From contig JAXLUK010000003.1 of the NCBI GenBank assembly GCA_046329555.1, positions 310,001 through 374,000 of the forward strand: a DNA stretch of 64,000 nucleotides, written 5' to 3'. A program made the position numbers and the translations under genes. Source of the stretch: UBA1941 sp046329555. Lineage in GTDB: Bacteria > Bacteroidota > Bacteroidia > Chitinophagales > LD1. The number at the start of each line of letters is the position of its first letter. The stretch's first letter is position 1. Of the stretch, positions 26,924 through 35,888 are shown piece after piece. The notes under the pieces were generated by a model, which was not told the DNA's origin, ran no database searches, and was given only the letters and a program-made list of their open reading frames with translations.

Positions 26924-28513
26924 ATGACATTTCTTCTGATTCTCGCCCTATACTTTATAGGCATCCGCTTTGGCACTACCAAAATCTTCCAAAAATTAGG
27001 TATCCCTGCCTGGAAAGCCTGGGTGCCGGTAATCTGTTCAAACGAATGGCAAGATTTAGTGGGTCAACCCAGGTGGTGGACGGCGATGCTATTTATACCA
27101 GGGGTAAATTTGTTTTATTGGGCAGGACAGCTTACGCGAATGGCCACAGCACATGGCAGAACTTCCTTTGCAGATCATTTTTTAGCGGTTATCGCCGCCC
27201 CGGTATACTGGCCATGGCTAGCTTACAATGATGCCATCAAATACATTTCGCCAACTGGCTTAAAAGCAGGTCAAAAGATGATGCCAAAAGGCGTAGTCAG
27301 AGAATGGGCTGATGCCATCATTTTCGCTCTTGTAGCAGCCACTTTACTGCGCACCTTCATTTTTGAAGCGTATACCATCCCTACGCCATCTATGGAGAAA
27401 ACTTTGTTAGTGGGCGACTTTCTTTTTGTGAGTAAATTTCATTATGGTGCCCGTATTCCGCAAACACCACTAGCTTTGCCGTTGGTACATCATAGCTTGC
27501 CCGGAGGTAATACCCCCTCGTATTTGGAATGGATTAAACTTCCTTACAAGCGTTTGCCTGCCTTGCAATCAGTGAAGCGATATGATATGGTTGTATTCAA
27601 CTTCCCGGCTGGCGATACGGTAGCACTGGAACGTCAGGAACAATCATATTACGACCTTGTTCGTCAGGAAGAATATGAACTGCAGCAAATGGGCAACCGG
27701 CAGTTAAGCGCTTTTGATGCCGTTCGTGAACAGTATACCATAAAGGCCCGTCCGGTTGATAAACGTGAGAATTACATCAAACGCTGCGTGGCAGTGCCAG
27801 GCGACAAGTTGGAAATTGTAAATGGCGTATTGTTCATCAATGACGAAAAAGCCTACGAGCCAGAAAATATTTACCTGCCCTATGAAGTAACCTTTAAAGA
27901 GCAAGGTGGATTTTCTGAAGAAATCATGAGTGAAAATGATATCGAGAAAATGGAAGACCTATTTGTGGATTCTCTCCGCCGCCAACATATTGTTTACCGA
28001 ATGAAAAAGGAAACTGTTGGGAAATTCAAGGAGTATGCTGGTATAGCCGGGATTGCGCCTTATTATCAGCCAGCGAAACAACCGATAGCGCCATTCCCAA
28101 TGTTATTCCCGAATAATTTCAAGTACTATCAATGGAACCTCGATAATTTCGGACCGATACGAATTCCGCAAAAGGGTATGAAGTTAATGCTAAACGATAG
28201 TACTATCGACCAGTATCGCAGGTTGATTGAAGTATATGAACACAACAAACTGGAAGTTAAAGATAGTGTTTACTACATCAATGGCACTGCCACGAGTGAA
28301 TACATCTGTAAAATGAATTATTACTGGATGATGGGCGATAACCGTCACAATTCTGCCGACTCACGTTTCTGGGGCTTCGTTCCCGAAGACCACGTTGTGG
28401 GAAAGGCATGGTTCATTTGGATGAGTTTGAATTACAATGCAGATCTATTCCACAAAATCCGCTGGAACCGCTTGTTTACGAACATCCACAGCAAATGGGC
28501 GCCTGCTGATTAA
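26924..28513 (+). CDS. lepB: Signal peptidase I, enlarged form
   Basis: A 529-residue signal peptidase I, which cuts signal peptides from exported proteins at the outer face of the inner membrane. Two or three hydrophobic segments (~1-120, resembling a DUF5684-type membrane leader) precede the anchor helix (~137-150). The catalytic serine is S156 in PTPSMEKTLLVGD, and the catalytic lysine is K286 in NYIKRCVAVPGDKLE. The box E segment MGDNRHNSADSRFWGFVP appears only after about 165 more residues, so an extra domain sits between the Lys box and box E. E. coli LepB has 324 residues. The many secreted T9SS proteins encoded here would be its substrates. A BadF-type kinase gene follows at 38 nt. 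Confidence 0.93.
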   Translation: MTFLLILALYFIGIRFGTTKIFQKLGIPAWKAWVPVICSNEWQDLVGQPRWWTAMLFIPGVNLFYWAGQLTRMATAHGRTSFADHFLAVIAAPVYWPWLAYNDAIKYISPTGLKAGQKMMPKGVVREWADAIIFALVAATLLRTFIFEAYTIPTPSMEKTLLVGDFLFVSKFHYGARIPQTPLALPLVHHSLPGGNTPSYLEWIKLPYKRLPALQSVKRYDMVVFNFPAGDTVALERQEQSYYDLVRQEEYELQQMGNRQLSAFDAVREQYTIKARPVDKRENYIKRCVAVPGDKLEIVNGVLFINDEKAYEPENIYLPYEVTFKEQGGFSEEIMSENDIEKMEDLFVDSLRRQHIVYRMKKETVGKFKEYAGIAGIAPYYQPAKQPIAPFPMLFPNNFKYYQWNLDNFGPIRIPQKGMKLMLNDSTIDQYRRLIEVYEHNKLEVKDSVYYINGTATSEYICKMNYYWMMGDNRHNSADSRFWGFVPEDHVVGKAWFIWMSLNYNADLFHKIRWNRLFTNIHSKWAPAD

Positions 28514-28551
28514 AGAAGCTATCTTTTTCGATAATTTTCTATTTTGCCGCT

Positions 28552-29400
28552 ATGATATTAGTGGCAGATTCAGGCAGCACTAAAACCAATTGGCTGGTAC
28601 CCGGTGGTACTTGTATTGCAACCAAGGGGTTCAATCCATTTTTTCACACCGCAGAGACCGTTCGGATAGAAGTTCAGCAAACTGCGGAATTGATGGCGCT
28701 GGCTGATCACATAACCGAAGTCTACTTCTACGGCGCTGGTTGCAGTAGCGAAGCCAGAAACCAAGTTATTCTAGATGGGTTGCAACCTTTATTTAGCAAG
28801 GCATCTATTGTGATTGATCACGATTTGAAAGCAGCAGCATTAGCCACATTCGACGGCCGACCCTGTGTTAGTTGTATTTTGGGTACAGGTTCTAACTCTT
28901 GCTTTTTTGATGGCCAAAAAATTGACAATTCAATACCGGCGTTAGGTTATATTCTGGGTGATGAAGGCAGTGGAAGTTACTTTGGCAAACAATTGCTCAC
29001 TGCTTTCCTGTATCATGAACTACCAAGTGAAACGAATCGAATACTGGAAGAACAATACGGCCTTACTAAAGAAAAAGTTTTCTGGTCGGTTTATAACGAA
29101 CCCAATGCAAATGTTTATCTGGCGGGATTCTCAAAAGTGCTGTCTGAAAGTCCGGATACCGAGTACATCCGAAATTTGGTTCATGAAGGATTTTTGAAAT
29201 TCTTCAGGCATCATGTCGTCTGCTATATGCGTGAAAAGCAAGTGCCGGTTCATTTTGTGGGATCGCTGGCTTTTCATTTCAAAGATATTCTGGAGGCCGT
29301 TGCCGCCCATTTCAACTGTGAGTTAGGCAAGGTTGACAAGCAGCCCGTATTTAGTTTGCTGGAGTGGCACACTCGCAGTAAAAATCAGGCGGCTTACTGA
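28552..29400 (+). CDS. BadF/BadG/BcrA-family ATPase, N-acetylglucosamine kinase-like
   Basis: A 282-residue ASKHA-fold protein. The phosphate-1 motif is ADSGSTKTNWLV at the N terminus, the phosphate-2 region is CILGTGSNSCFFDG, and the GYILGDEGSGSYFGKQLL segment is characteristic of the N-acetylglucosamine kinase branch of this family in Bacteroidota. It lacks the four-cysteine Fe-S motif of true activators of benzoyl-CoA reductase, so a sugar kinase role, phosphorylating an amino sugar released from peptidoglycan or glycans, is more likely. The substrate is inferred from family resemblance only. It sits 38 nt after lepB and 41 nt before the ceramidase-like gene. Confidence 0.8.
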   Translation: MILVADSGSTKTNWLVPGGTCIATKGFNPFFHTAETVRIEVQQTAELMALADHITEVYFYGAGCSSEARNQVILDGLQPLFSKASIVIDHDLKAAALATFDGRPCVSCILGTGSNSCFFDGQKIDNSIPALGYILGDEGSGSYFGKQLLTAFLYHELPSETNRILEEQYGLTKEKVFWSVYNEPNANVYLAGFSKVLSESPDTEYIRNLVHEGFLKFFRHHVVCYMREKQVPVHFVGSLAFHFKDILEAVAAHFNCELGKVDKQPVFSLLEWHTRSKNQAAY

Positions 29401-29441
29401 AAAGCAAAGTAGCTCACCCAACGCTTTTCTACATTCGCTCT

Positions 29442-31220
29442 ATGTGGCAATTCGGCGCGGCGAAAACAGAAATTACTGCCTTCGTTAAAGGTTGTGGCAT
29501 GCTGGGATACGGGCTGTATTTCAATACTATGGAAGGTATTGAAACGCCACTATTTGCCAGGGCTTTTGTGCTTCAGCAAGGCGGCAAGAAAACGGCGCTG
29601 GTGGTATGCGAGTTGGGGTTCATTACGATCTCCCTAAAAAAGGGGGTGGTAAAGGAATTGAAACGCCGTAAACATGATTGTGGTTACGATGATGACAACC
29701 TGTTGCTCATGGCGCAACATACCCACAGCGGGCCAGGCGGCTACTCATACTATGGGTTATATAACATCAGTATTCCTGGTTTCGTCATGGAAATTTATCA
29801 GAAGCTGGTGCAAGGAATAGCAGACGTAATTGAACAAGCAGAAGCCCAGTTACAGCCTGGCGATATTCATTTCCATTCAGGCACTTTTGATAAAGACATC
29901 CCTGTAGCCTTTAACCGATCCATTCTTCAATACAACCAAAATCCTGAAGTAACGGAAAAAATAACACAGCAAACTGCGCATCTTGGTGTCAATCGTGAAA
30001 TGCAGTTGTTGTTATTCTCTGATACCAGGGGTAAAGCAATAGGCGAGATTAATTGGTTTGGCGTCCACACGACCAATATTTCCAACGACAATCACAAACT
30101 CTGTTCTGATAATAAGGGATATGCTGCAAAGTTTTTGGAAGAACAATTTAAAGAACAGGGAAACAGCCAATTTATAGGCGCATTTGCGCAAGGGATTTGT
30201 GGGGATGTGACCCCTCGTTTCAAGTATAATCCAAAGCGTCCTTTTCAACGCGGAAAATGGGACGGGATGTATGAAGATGATTTCGAAAGTGCGCGTTTTA
30301 ATGGAAGACTGCAGATGGAAAAGGCGGCTGCCATAATTAATGAAACGCGACACAAAGGGATGGCAATTCCCCCGGATGTTGACTACGGCATGTTGTATGT
30401 CAACTTTCCTGATGTTACCTGCGACCCGGAGTTTGCAAACGACCGGATTGATGCCCGTACAGGTCCGGCTGCACAGGGAATGGCTTTTTTTGGCGGCGCC
30501 ATGGTAGATGGCCCTGGTGCCCATCCGGTACTGGTGCGTGTAGGCAATTTTCTAACCGACATAATCAAAGTTTGGGAGTTATCGTTGGCCAGATTTAAAA
30601 ACGAAAAATATCGGAAGGCAGTTCGGCGAAAGTACGAAACACAAGGAGCCAAACATATTCTGATGGAAACGCATGCCCGTAGAGTGTTGGGTACAAAGCA
30701 TATAGACCGCCTAATTCTACCTGCATGGGCTGATCCCAGCATTGAATCCATTAAAATATTCTTCAAGAAGATTGGATATAAGGATAAGCCCTGGACACCT
30801 CAGATATTACCCTTGCAGTTGGTTATTCTGGGCCCTATTGCCATAGCCGGTTTCCCATTTGAAATTACCACTATTGCTGCACAAAGGCTTCGGCTATCTC
30901 TGGAAAAACGACTGGCCTCCAGAGGGGTTAACACGGTAATTCTGGCACCTTATGCCAACGGTTACAGCGGATATGTAACCACTAACGAAGAATATCAGGT
31001 GCAGATGTATGAAGGTGGGCATACCGTTTTTGGCCAATGGACCCTTGCCGCGTTGCAAACTAAGTTTGACCAACTGGCCAAATCAATGTTAAAGCCTGAA
31101 GCAGAACGCCAAATTGTACATGATAATCTGCCACCTGAATTTACAGAGGAGGAATTAAATTTATACCCTTTCTACAAGAGAAATTGGTACCTCAAACAAG
31201 AAAGAAAGGGTCGTGTTTAG
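29442..31220 (+). CDS. Neutral/alkaline ceramidase-like protein with Thr in place of the catalytic Ser
   Basis: A 592-residue protein related to neutral non-lysosomal ceramidases. The N-terminal domain pattern is clear: FGAAKTEIT at the start, MAQHTHSGPGGYSYYG with the zinc-binding and oxyanion residues, and VAFNRS. The segment equivalent to the GDVSPN catalytic hexapeptide reads GDVTPR, with Thr at residue 257. No signal peptide is visible at the first Met, unlike typical secreted ceramidases, and the C-terminal domain is shortened (592 residues against ~650-750). It may cleave another amide lipid or may use Thr as nucleophile. Sphingolipids are made by many Bacteroidota, so an endogenous substrate is possible. 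A TACATTCG before the start is a one-mismatch -7 box candidate. Convergent with the next gene, 1-nt gap. Confidence 0.78.
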   Translation: MWQFGAAKTEITAFVKGCGMLGYGLYFNTMEGIETPLFARAFVLQQGGKKTALVVCELGFITISLKKGVVKELKRRKHDCGYDDDNLLLMAQHTHSGPGGYSYYGLYNISIPGFVMEIYQKLVQGIADVIEQAEAQLQPGDIHFHSGTFDKDIPVAFNRSILQYNQNPEVTEKITQQTAHLGVNREMQLLLFSDTRGKAIGEINWFGVHTTNISNDNHKLCSDNKGYAAKFLEEQFKEQGNSQFIGAFAQGICGDVTPRFKYNPKRPFQRGKWDGMYEDDFESARFNGRLQMEKAAAIINETRHKGMAIPPDVDYGMLYVNFPDVTCDPEFANDRIDARTGPAAQGMAFFGGAMVDGPGAHPVLVRVGNFLTDIIKVWELSLARFKNEKYRKAVRRKYETQGAKHILMETHARRVLGTKHIDRLILPAWADPSIESIKIFFKKIGYKDKPWTPQILPLQLVILGPIAIAGFPFEITTIAAQRLRLSLEKRLASRGVNTVILAPYANGYSGYVTTNEEYQVQMYEGGHTVFGQWTLAALQTKFDQLAKSMLKPEAERQIVHDNLPPEFTEEELNLYPFYKRNWYLKQERKGRV

Positions 31221-31221
31221 A

Positions 31222-31938
31222 TTACTCGGCTTTTTGAAACTTCCTTACACCTAACAATCGGTTACCATCGTACAGCTTGAGCAGGTAAACGCCCTGACTC
31301 AAATTCTGAAGATTGATGGTTTTAGAAGCAGAAACATCAGCATCTAAAACCCTATTTCCTAGAATATTAAAAACAACGCCACGGATGTTGTCGAAGCCAT
31401 CCAGATTTCCTAGGTGAATAGCCGTTCCTACCGGATTCGGGTAGAAGGTAAATGGGATATCCGTATTCACATCAGCGATACCTGTTGTAACACAGTTTGC
31501 AGCCGCAGTAAAATTAGCTATGTACGTGATGTCTTTTGCCGTGTTGGCGCTGTCTCCGGTAACCCAAACACGTAGTTGCACCAACCCATTTCCTGAGGTA
31601 CAATTCATGTTTAAGCCAAGCTTTAACAAGCCAGTAGTAGCTACCGGAATGGGCTGTGTAGTATGGTTTGAGGATAAAGCCGTGGCGCCGTAACATTGAT
31701 AATTGTCACAAACCTGTTGTACCCATTCTTTAGGAACAACAAAGTTAACCCGGCGCCAACTCAAGGTTAGGGGAGCATTAGTACTATTATAAAGACCACC
31801 AATAAGGTCTATCTCTTTGCTTCCGTTCACCACCGTAGAATCTAAACGAATGGTGTCTGCCGGCATAAAGGAAAATGATTGCCCGCGAACCCCAACAACT
31901 ACCAACAGTAAGAGAAAGCCAAGTAACTTTTTAACCAT
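31222..31938 (-). CDS. Small secreted protein with T9SS type A sorting domain
   Basis: A 238-residue secreted protein. The start at 31938 (MVKKLLGFLLLLVVVGVRGQ) gives a clear signal peptide with cleavage after GVRG or its Gln; an ATG further upstream would add a leader with no function. Residues ~25-150 are a beta-rich domain of unknown role (SFMPADTIRLDSTVVNGSKE, then a WRRVNFVVPKEWV stretch) with two cysteines near DNYQC and one in LNMNC. The last ~75 residues are a T9SS sorting domain, starting FTFYPNPVGTAI and ending QGVYLLKLYDGNRLLG. The protein should cross the outer membrane by T9SS. It is divergent from another T9SS cargo gene, with 62 nt between the starts. Confidence 0.85.
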   Translation of the reverse strand: MVKKLLGFLLLLVVVGVRGQSFSFMPADTIRLDSTVVNGSKEIDLIGGLYNSTNAPLTLSWRRVNFVVPKEWVQQVCDNYQCYGATALSSNHTTQPIPVATTGLLKLGLNMNCTSGNGLVQLRVWVTGDSANTAKDITYIANFTAAANCVTTGIADVNTDIPFTFYPNPVGTAIHLGNLDGFDNIRGVVFNILGNRVLDADVSASKTINLQNLSQGVYLLKLYDGNRLLGVRKFQKAE

Positions 31939-32000
31939 AATTTTTCCGTTTACGGACTTAAAATTAATAAATTCGTAGAAATTATCTAACAAAACAAGGT

Positions 32001-34040
32001 ATGAAGAAAACACTTTTATTCATGGGATTGTTTGCTGCAACCGCATTAAATGCGCAGACAGTTTATTACTCACAAGATTTTAATGCTTCGGCCAACCTGC
32101 CTGCGAACTGGTTCGAATGGAACCGAGATGGGAAAACAGTTGCTTCTAATCTCAGCTCTTATAGCTTTGGAACGAGTGGCTGGAAGATTCGCAGTAATAC
32201 AGCCGGTACTGAGCGCTGGGCTATCAGCCCGTCGTGGTTTTCTCCGGCAGGTCAGGCCAATCGCTGGTTGGTTTCAGAGCGAATTACACTTCCTCCAACT
32301 GCTACCAATACAGTATTAACTTTTGCCGCATTCCCTTACGATGATCAATTTCCCGATGGCATTGTGGTTCGCCTTTCTACAACCGATTCTTTACCAGAAT
32401 CGGCCACGGTGTTGTTAGACAGCGTTAACGAAACCGGCGGTCAGGCTGTTTATTCTATCAACCTTCAGGCCTATGCCGGGCAAACTTTTCGCTTAGCTTT
32501 TGGGAACCGTTCTAACGACAAAGTGATTCTTGGATTGGATGACATCAAAATATTCAGTGCACCTAATTGGGAAACTGAAAATGTTGATTTCTATATAAAT
32601 GAGCATAATACGCCAGGATCATCTCTTGATGTTAAGGGAACGTTTACTAATCACGGCTTCAACACTATCAATAAAGCTAAACTCAATTATCAAGTGAATG
32701 GCGGAAGTGTGGTGTCATCGCAGCTTTCCAGTCTCAATTGGAAGACTGAAGAAACGAAGACCTTTACTTCGGGAACACCATTTACTACCAGCACACCCGG
32801 AACTTATGTCATCAAGACATGGATTAGCAATTTGAACGATTCCACAATCAATTTAGACGCTAATAAGTCGAACGACACTTTATCTCAAACAGTATTTTTC
32901 TATGAATCAACTGGCCTGGCTAAAAAGGTTTTGGCTGAAAACTATACTGGCGCATGGTGCGGCTTTTGCCCCGAAGGCGACCACTTATTGGAGGTGTTAG
33001 TAGCAGCCAGACCGAATGTTATTGGCATGAATATTCACGACAGAAACGGCGGCAGTGCGAGTGCCGATGCCATGCAGATTCCGGAAGGTCATGACATCGT
33101 TTTGATGGATATGATTAACGGCTTCCCTTCTACAACTTTCGACCGTAAGTACTGGGAAACGATTTTTGGCCAGAGTTATGGTCGCCACAGCTTTGGCGTT
33201 AGTGATAGTTCTACTAATACAACAGATTACGCGCCTTTCACGATTTGGCCAGAAGTGGCCGACGAACGTTCTCTGGATTTGACGCCAGTAGGTGTTAGTA
33301 TCGCTAACCGCACCTGGAACGACACCACTAAAACGTTGAAGTTCGATGTGCGCGCTGATTTTAAAGTAGCCAATTTAAAAGGTGACTTCCGAATCAATGC
33401 TTATCTAGTAGAAGATTCAATAGCGAAAAATGCCTCTGGTTATAATCAAGCCAATTACTGGTGTGCCGGATGCGGTGCTGAAAATTCTCAGGCTTGGGCT
33501 TATCAGTTCGCCGATCCACAACCGGGTTTTGTACACAACATGGTACTGCGTAAGGGTATGGATGGCGCATGGGGAAATCAAGGGTCGATTGCCAATCCAA
33601 CCGCTACTCAAGTTTATACCCGCTCGTATTCTTATGTAATCCCTAGCACTATGCGTCCTGAAAAAATGCGCATTATTGCAGTAGTTGATGAATACAATAG
33701 CGATAATCGCTATTTACAGGTGTTAAACTCTGATCAACTTTCAGTAGTTGGATTCCCTGCTGGTATTAAAAACCTGAATGTAATTAACAAGTTAGGCATG
33801 TATCCAAATCCGGTGAGCAGTGTGGCTAATTTCGAATTGGAACTAGCTGATAATGCGACCATCAAGATTGAAATCATGAATAGCCTCGGTCAGGCTACCG
33901 GCGTAATGTTCGAAAGCGAACAGAATGCTGGTGCACATACTGTAACGCTCCCCGTTACTTCCTTGGCCAACGGGGTTTATTTTGCAAAAGTTTCCGTGAA
34001 TGGTGAGTCAAAAGTGCTCAACTTCACTATTGCTAAATAA
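32001..34040 (+). CDS. T9SS-exported Omp28-like protein with a choice-of-anchor/adhesin N-terminal domain
   Basis: A 679-residue secreted protein. A signal peptide (MKKTLLFMGLFAATALNAQ) is followed by a cleaved-adhesin / choice-of-anchor-J jelly roll (~25-190; YYSQDFNASANLPANWFEW and GLDDIKIF), an Ig-like domain (~195-300), an Omp28-type thioredoxin-like domain (~305-560) with the redox-like motif NYTGAWCGFCPEGDHL, and a T9SS type A sorting domain (~590-679; MYPNPVSSVANFELEL). The CGFC motif suggests a thiol role or a structural disulfide on the cell surface; neither is shown. A TAAATTCG 26 nt before the start is a one-mismatch -7 box candidate. A terminator follows, and a second Omp28-like gene lies 1.9 kb downstream. 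Confidence 0.87.
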   Translation: MKKTLLFMGLFAATALNAQTVYYSQDFNASANLPANWFEWNRDGKTVASNLSSYSFGTSGWKIRSNTAGTERWAISPSWFSPAGQANRWLVSERITLPPTATNTVLTFAAFPYDDQFPDGIVVRLSTTDSLPESATVLLDSVNETGGQAVYSINLQAYAGQTFRLAFGNRSNDKVILGLDDIKIFSAPNWETENVDFYINEHNTPGSSLDVKGTFTNHGFNTINKAKLNYQVNGGSVVSSQLSSLNWKTEETKTFTSGTPFTTSTPGTYVIKTWISNLNDSTINLDANKSNDTLSQTVFFYESTGLAKKVLAENYTGAWCGFCPEGDHLLEVLVAARPNVIGMNIHDRNGGSASADAMQIPEGHDIVLMDMINGFPSTTFDRKYWETIFGQSYGRHSFGVSDSSTNTTDYAPFTIWPEVADERSLDLTPVGVSIANRTWNDTTKTLKFDVRADFKVANLKGDFRINAYLVEDSIAKNASGYNQANYWCAGCGAENSQAWAYQFADPQPGFVHNMVLRKGMDGAWGNQGSIANPTATQVYTRSYSYVIPSTMRPEKMRIIAVVDEYNSDNRYLQVLNSDQLSVVGFPAGIKNLNVINKLGMYPNPVSSVANFELELADNATIKIEIMNSLGQATGVMFESEQNAGAHTVTLPVTSLANGVYFAKVSVNGESKVLNFTIAK

Positions 34041-34063
34041 ATTCCTTAAGAACTAACAAAAAG

Positions 34064-34085
34064 GGCGGCGCAAGCCGCCTTTTTT
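34064..34085 (+). terminator. Intrinsic terminator after the Omp28-like T9SS gene
   Basis: A 6-bp GC-only stem (GGCGGC with GCCGCC), loop GCAA and six T, with flanking A-T pairs extending the stem. Confidence 0.85.
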
Positions 34086-34120
34086 ATTTCCGGGAGCCCA
34101 GTATATTTACAGCAATTGAT

Positions 34121-35887
34121 ATGAAGCAATTTTTACTTGGATGGCTGTTCATTTCAACCGCACTTCCATCATTCGCCCAGAGCGGGCATTTTTCAGGTTC
34201 GGTTCAAACCAATACTAACGTATTTTTCAGGGATACCCTTATCAATACGGCGAAATTTTACGAAACTACTAAAGTTGGCGCTGATGCCTGGATGAATCTC
34301 AATTATAGCAATGATAAGTACGGTCTTGATGCCGGAGTTCGATTGGATGTCTTCCTTAATTCTATCGTCAGAAACCCCACTGCGCCATTTACCGGAGTAG
34401 GCCTTGGTAGCTTTTTCATTAGAAAACAAATTGGTGATCTTACTGCCACCGGAGGGTACATTTATGATCAAATAGGAACAGGTATCATTTTTAGAACGTA
34501 CGAGGAGCGGCCTTTGGGCATTGACAACGCTCTTGTAGGTATGAAGCTAAACTATAATGTCAAAAACCTGGTCAACCTAAAGGCATTTGCCGGCGTTCAG
34601 AAAAATCAATTTACCTTCTACAAGGCGGTCATTGCGGGCTTCAATGCTGAAGGTAATTTTTCTATAAAAGACAAAGTAAAATTACAGCCTGGAATTGGGG
34701 TGGTTAACCGCTATATGGACAAAGATGCTTTTGATAAATTGTATAGTACGTTGCAAGCATATGACAGCACTACCAGATTTAAACCAGTATATAATGCCTA
34801 CGCCTTTTCAATATACAATACACTAACAATCGGTAAGGTATCTATTTATGCAGAAGCCGCTTTTAAATCGAGAGAAGCTATTAACGGGAAAGTTTTCAAT
34901 GATAGTACCCACGCTGTTACCGACCGGTTAGTAAATGTTCCCGGATCGGTGATATATGCCAGTCTGAATTATTCTACCAAGGGATTTGGATTTACCGCAT
35001 CGTTCAAGCGCACTGATAACTTTAGTTTCCGCACTTCACCCAATGAAAGGCTGTTCAACGGCATGATTTCTTTTATTCCACCACTAAGCCGGCAGAATTC
35101 CCTGCGATTGCCGGCGCGCTATTTTGCTCCCAGTCAGGAAGTTCGTGAACTGGCTTTCGCATCAGAAATCACTTATTCGCCAAATAAAAAATGGACCTTT
35201 ATCGCCAACGGTTCTTACGTTCGTGATTTTCTATTTAAACCCTGGAACACCGTGATTACACAAACAACCAACGGTGTTACCAGCACTAAGCCTTATCACA
35301 CATTTTTTGGGGAATGCTATTTAAGCGCCGCCTATCGTCCATCCAGAAAAACAGAGATAGAATTGGGCTTTCAATACGTACGTTATAACAGACTGGTTTA
35401 TTTAGGCGATGGTGCGCAAGACATGGATGTGTTCACGCCTTTTCTTGAAGTTATGCAACGAATTGGCAAAAAGAAATCACTTCGCTTTGAATTTCAATAC
35501 CAGCATATCAGTCATGTAGATCCTGCGGATTCTAAAAAGCGTAAGGCTACTGATTTTGGTCAGTGGGTATTCTTGCTGGCAGAATTCAATATTGCGCCAT
35601 CCTGGTCATTTGCCGTAAGTGATATGTGGAATTTTCTTCCTTCAGAAAACAGTCCTAACCATATTAACTACTTCAACGATTTAGAGGCCAAATCAGGTAC
35701 GGCAAAATCGCTGTTCGCCATTTCCAGAAACCACTACCCTTCTGTGTTCGTGGCTTACACCTACCACCAACATCGTTTCACACTGAGCTATTCTAAAAAC
35801 GTTGCCGGTATTGTTTGTACAGGTGGGGTTTGCCGTTTCGAGCCTGCATTCAGTGGTATTAAATTCACTGTTAACACCAACTTCTAA
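34121..35887 (+). CDS. DUF6029-like outer-membrane beta-barrel protein
   Basis: A 588-residue protein with a signal peptide (KQFLLGWLFISTALPSFAQ). The mature chain is made of alternating amphipathic strands with many aromatic residues (for example GGYIYDQIGTGIIFRTYEER, YASLNYSTKGFGFTASFKRT) and ends in Phe (TVNTNF), the usual last residue of outer-membrane barrels. This matches the DUF6029 family of Bacteroidota, which is found next to Omp28-type genes. Function is unknown; the barrel may be an outer-membrane partner of the Omp28 lipoprotein. The next gene begins one base after its stop, so the two are translated from one transcript. TATATTTA at ~34100 is a partial -7 box. Confidence 0.78.
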   Translation: MKQFLLGWLFISTALPSFAQSGHFSGSVQTNTNVFFRDTLINTAKFYETTKVGADAWMNLNYSNDKYGLDAGVRLDVFLNSIVRNPTAPFTGVGLGSFFIRKQIGDLTATGGYIYDQIGTGIIFRTYEERPLGIDNALVGMKLNYNVKNLVNLKAFAGVQKNQFTFYKAVIAGFNAEGNFSIKDKVKLQPGIGVVNRYMDKDAFDKLYSTLQAYDSTTRFKPVYNAYAFSIYNTLTIGKVSIYAEAAFKSREAINGKVFNDSTHAVTDRLVNVPGSVIYASLNYSTKGFGFTASFKRTDNFSFRTSPNERLFNGMISFIPPLSRQNSLRLPARYFAPSQEVRELAFASEITYSPNKKWTFIANGSYVRDFLFKPWNTVITQTTNGVTSTKPYHTFFGECYLSAAYRPSRKTEIELGFQYVRYNRLVYLGDGAQDMDVFTPFLEVMQRIGKKKSLRFEFQYQHISHVDPADSKKRKATDFGQWVFLLAEFNIAPSWSFAVSDMWNFLPSENSPNHINYFNDLEAKSGTAKSLFAISRNHYPSVFVAYTYHQHRFTLSYSKNVAGIVCTGGVCRFEPAFSGIKFTVNTNF

Positions 35888-35888
35888 C

